Source of the DNA: Nostoc sp. NMS2
GTDB taxonomy: Bacteria; Cyanobacteriota; Cyanobacteriia; Cyanobacteriales; Nostocaceae
DNA: 54,417 bases
Direction of reading: 5' to 3'
NCBI RefSeq assembly: GCF_017115105.1
Contig: NZ_JABXKH010000067.1
Coordinates: forward strand, 1 to 54,417
A model generated the notes under the pieces. That model worked only from the letters and a program-made list of their open reading frames with translations, made no database searches and was not told where the DNA came from. The translations under genes were made by a program, and so were the position numbers. The first letter of the stretch is position 1. Every line of letters starts with the position of its first letter. This document shows positions 52,256-54,417 of this stretch, piece by piece.

Positions 52256-53575
52256 CTATAAGAAAGTTAAAGCTTGACCCCGCACTTGCGTATTTACTTG
52301 GCCTTTCTCAAAAACTATCTCACCGCCGACAATAGTTGTTGTAGCCCAGCCAGTGAGGTTCCAGCCTTCAAAGGGACTCCAATGGCATTTGGTTAAAAGT
52401 TCCTCGCGCCGGACTGGACGGTATGTGTTTAAATCTACAAGCACTAAATCGGCATCATAACCAGGTGCGATCGCTCCTTTATTGGGAATACCATAAGCTA
52501 CAGCTACATTCTTAGACATCCAGTTGACAACTTGGGCAACAGTACACTTTCCCTCCATCGCCGCAGTTAACATCAAAGCTAGGGAAGTTTCCACCCCAGG
52601 CATTCCCGAAGGACTATTAGGATATTCTTGAGCTTTTTCTTCTAAGGTGTGGGGTGCATGATCTGTAGCGATGAAATCAATCACGCCATCGCGCAAAGCT
52701 TGCCAAAGGACTTCGTTATCGTGGGGCGATCGCAAAGGTGGATTCATCTGTGCTAAAGTACCAATCTTTTCATAAGCACTGGTATTCAACAACAAATGCT
52801 GTGGCGTTACCTCTGCTGTCACCCAGCTAGGTTTATCCTGACGCAGCAAATCTGCTTCTTCGGCTGTTGACAGATGGAGAATATGCAGACGACGGTGATA
52901 TTTTTGAGAAAGTTTTAATGCCAGTTGGGTTGCTAGCATTGCCGCTTGATTATCTTGAATTTGCGAGTGAACGGCGGGATCGTGAATATTGGCAAATTCT
53001 TGGCGGCGTTGGTTGATTCTAGCTTGATCTTCAGCATGAACGGCAATCAAGCGATTACCTTTAGCAAATATCGCAGAGAGTGCTGTTTCACCATCAACCA
53101 GCAATTGACCGTGCATCGACCCCATAAAAATCTTAATTCCCGGTGTTGGCTTGGCCAAAAGCAAGTCTGGAAGATTCTCTGCTGTTGCCCCAATAAAAAA
53201 GCCATAATTAACCAAGCACTTTTGTGAGGCCCGTTCTAGCTTGTCGTCTAAAGCCTGCTGTGTCGTTGTTAGGGGACGCGTATTAGGCATCTCTAAAAAC
53301 GAAGTGACTCCGCCTTTAGCACAGGCACAACTGGCAGTGAATAAATCTTCCTTGTGTTCTAGTCCAGGTTCTCGGAAATGTACCTGCGGATCGATCACTC
53401 CCGGCAACAAAGTTAACCCTTCTGCGTCAATTTCAGTGACTACTGCTGTTTGGGAGATTTCTGGGGCAACTTCGACTATTTGGCGATCGCGCGTCAACAC
53501 ATCGCCAATCATCAGTTCACCATTGGGTAGAATTATGCGAGCGCGGCGAATCAGTAAATTTTGTGGAGATGACAT
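52256..53575 (-). CDS. pyrC: Dihydroorotase
   Basis: A 439-residue amidohydrolase of the pyrimidine pathway (carbamoyl-aspartate to dihydroorotate). The first metal motif reads GVIDPQVHFREPG, with Gln64 where most members have His. The lysine of GIKIFMGS, HAEDQARI, LHILHLSTAEEAD and IATDHAPHT supply the other metal and catalytic residues. The DPQVH form is, as far as I recall, usual in cyanobacterial dihydroorotases, so this is not decay. Product assignment rests on strong overall similarity to PyrC of this class. Stands alone; start at the ATG at 53575. Confidence 0.9.
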   Translation of the reverse strand: MSSPQNLLIRRARIILPNGELMIGDVLTRDRQIVEVAPEISQTAVVTEIDAEGLTLLPGVIDPQVHFREPGLEHKEDLFTASCACAKGGVTSFLEMPNTRPLTTTQQALDDKLERASQKCLVNYGFFIGATAENLPDLLLAKPTPGIKIFMGSMHGQLLVDGETALSAIFAKGNRLIAVHAEDQARINQRRQEFANIHDPAVHSQIQDNQAAMLATQLALKLSQKYHRRLHILHLSTAEEADLLRQDKPSWVTAEVTPQHLLLNTSAYEKIGTLAQMNPPLRSPHDNEVLWQALRDGVIDFIATDHAPHTLEEKAQEYPNSPSGMPGVETSLALMLTAAMEGKCTVAQVVNWMSKNVAVAYGIPNKGAIAPGYDADLVLVDLNTYRPVRREELLTKCHWSPFEGWNLTGWATTTIVGGEIVFEKGQVNTQVRGQALTFL

Positions 53576-53999
53576 AGGGTTAACTAGACAGGGAGCTATG
53601 TATTACAGAGAACTATGCTTTTAGGTTAAACTTATTCGCGATCGGAGTGTTAAATTTTTGGCTGACCGTTAAAAAAAAGTTTATTTTTAATCTATGAACA
53701 ACCCCATTTATCTATTTTGGATTTTAGATACTTCGACTGCGCTCAGTACAAGTTTGGGATTTGGGATTAACTTTATCTTAGAAAGGATACAGCTTGGGGA
53801 TTTGAAATTGGTTTCCCCCACCAGAGGCGAGTCATAACCCAAAAAACACCCCTAATCCAAAATCTAAAATCCACAATCTAAAATTGGTAGTCAAGATGGG
53901 AACATAACCAGGAAATTTAAATTTTCCCGTTAAGATTAACAGATAAAGTCTCACCAGGCGAGTTAATTACCTACATCTTTCCTTCAGTTAAGTAATTTC
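53576..53999. other. Intergenic region with heptamer repeats
   Basis: 424 bases between divergent genes. Contains a TACTTCGACTGCGCTCAGTA repeat (about 53730-53753) and ATCCAAAATCTAAAATCCA-type heptamers (about 53855-53885). The promoters of pyrC and lepB should lie here; no clear motif was recognised. Confidence 0.5.
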
Positions 54000-54417
54000 A
54001 TGCAAAATCAAGTGTCTGATAACAACTCTAGTCAACAACCTGATAATTCCTGGATCGCAGAGCTAGGTAGAACAATTGTATTGAGTATTGTTTTAGCTCT
54101 GGGAATTCGTACCTTTGTTGCTGAAGCACGCTGGATTCCTTCTGGGTCGATGGAACCCACTCTGCATGGTACGCCAAACCAGTGGGAGGCAGACAAAATT
54201 ATTGTCGATAAGTTGAAATATAAATTTGCTAACCCGCAGCGTGGAGATATCGTAGTATTTTCACCGACGAAAGAATTACAAAAAGAACAATATCAGGATG
54301 CTTTTATTAAAAGAGTAATTGGCTTACCTGGAGAACAAGTACAGCTCAGAAATGGCAAGGTCTATATTAACAACAAACCCCTCCCAGAAGCTAATTATCT
54401 CGCTTCTGGCCAAACCA
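54000..54417 (+). CDS. lepB: Signal peptidase I, N-terminal part (cut by window end)
   Basis: 139 codons of a type I leader peptidase, open to the end of the window. One transmembrane helix (about 22-42: ELGRTIVLSIVLALGIRTFV) is followed by the catalytic serine box WIPSGSMEPTL and the general-base lysine in FIKRVIGLPGEQ. It removes signal peptides at the outer face of the plasma or thylakoid membrane. The ATG at 54000 starts the frame. The C-terminal third is missing only because the window ends. Confidence 0.93.
   Translation, partial: MQNQVSDNNSSQQPDNSWIAELGRTIVLSIVLALGIRTFVAEARWIPSGSMEPTLHGTPNQWEADKIIVDKLKYKFANPQRGDIVVFSPTKELQKEQYQDAFIKRVIGLPGEQVQLRNGKVYINNKPLPEANYLASGQT

Overview
The window looks like chromosomal DNA of a filamentous, heterocyst-forming cyanobacterium of the Nostoc/Anabaena group. 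The reasons are very frequent HIP1 octamers (GCGATCGC), heptamer tandem repeats of the TAATTCG type (STRRs), many short palindromic interspersed repeats, and typical cyanobacterial genes: an SLH/OprB porin, a bilin-type GAF histidine kinase, a DUF4278 protein, and WD40/STAND and Hanks-type kinase proteins. No rRNA, tRNA, complete insertion sequence or CRISPR array was found.

Layout. 1-1037: repeats, a small RHH-like protein and a decayed gene. 1038-5624: a giant NB-ARC/WD40 protein converging on a PEP-CTERM-like GDSL esterase. 5666-8576: a two-gene biosynthetic unit (ThDP enzyme plus an atypical ketosynthase III). 8904-13118: HAD hydrolase, conserved hypothetical proteins and MltA. 13366-16788: Ser/Thr kinase, haem-motif HAMP sensor and PhnD-like binding protein. 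17012-21325: an orphan TIR-like protein and a three-GAF sensor kinase. 22558-29838: NADAR protein, a two-component system facing two secreted proteins that share an operator, HdeD and a porin.

29943-46789 is the most coherent and interesting part. I read it as a myo-inositol/uronate utilisation island. It holds an IolW/YvaA-like dehydrogenase, a sugar-porter MFS protein, a ribose/inositol-class ABC importer with two tandem binding proteins, myo-inositol oxygenase, gluconokinase, a LacI regulator, glucuronate isomerase, an SDR mannonate dehydrogenase and a LarA-family protein. Read as chemistry: myo-inositol to D-glucuronate to D-fructuronate to D-mannonate to (LarA-type 2-epimerisation) D-gluconate to 6-phosphogluconate. 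That would feed the oxidative pentose phosphate pathway without mannonate dehydratase or KDG enzymes. Three copies of a TGCACACGTGTGCA palindrome lie at the oxygenase and regulator/kinase promoters and are the likely LacI operators.

46920-54417 holds housekeeping genes (ruvC, a YvcK/CofD-family gene, tsaE, pyrC, start of lepB) with a patatin phospholipase between them.

The intergenic DNA carries several MITE-like families. One has 10-bp target duplications at three sites, and another sits at the 3' ends of four genes. Small repeats have also entered coding sequences in frame, including the ATPase domain of a sensor kinase.
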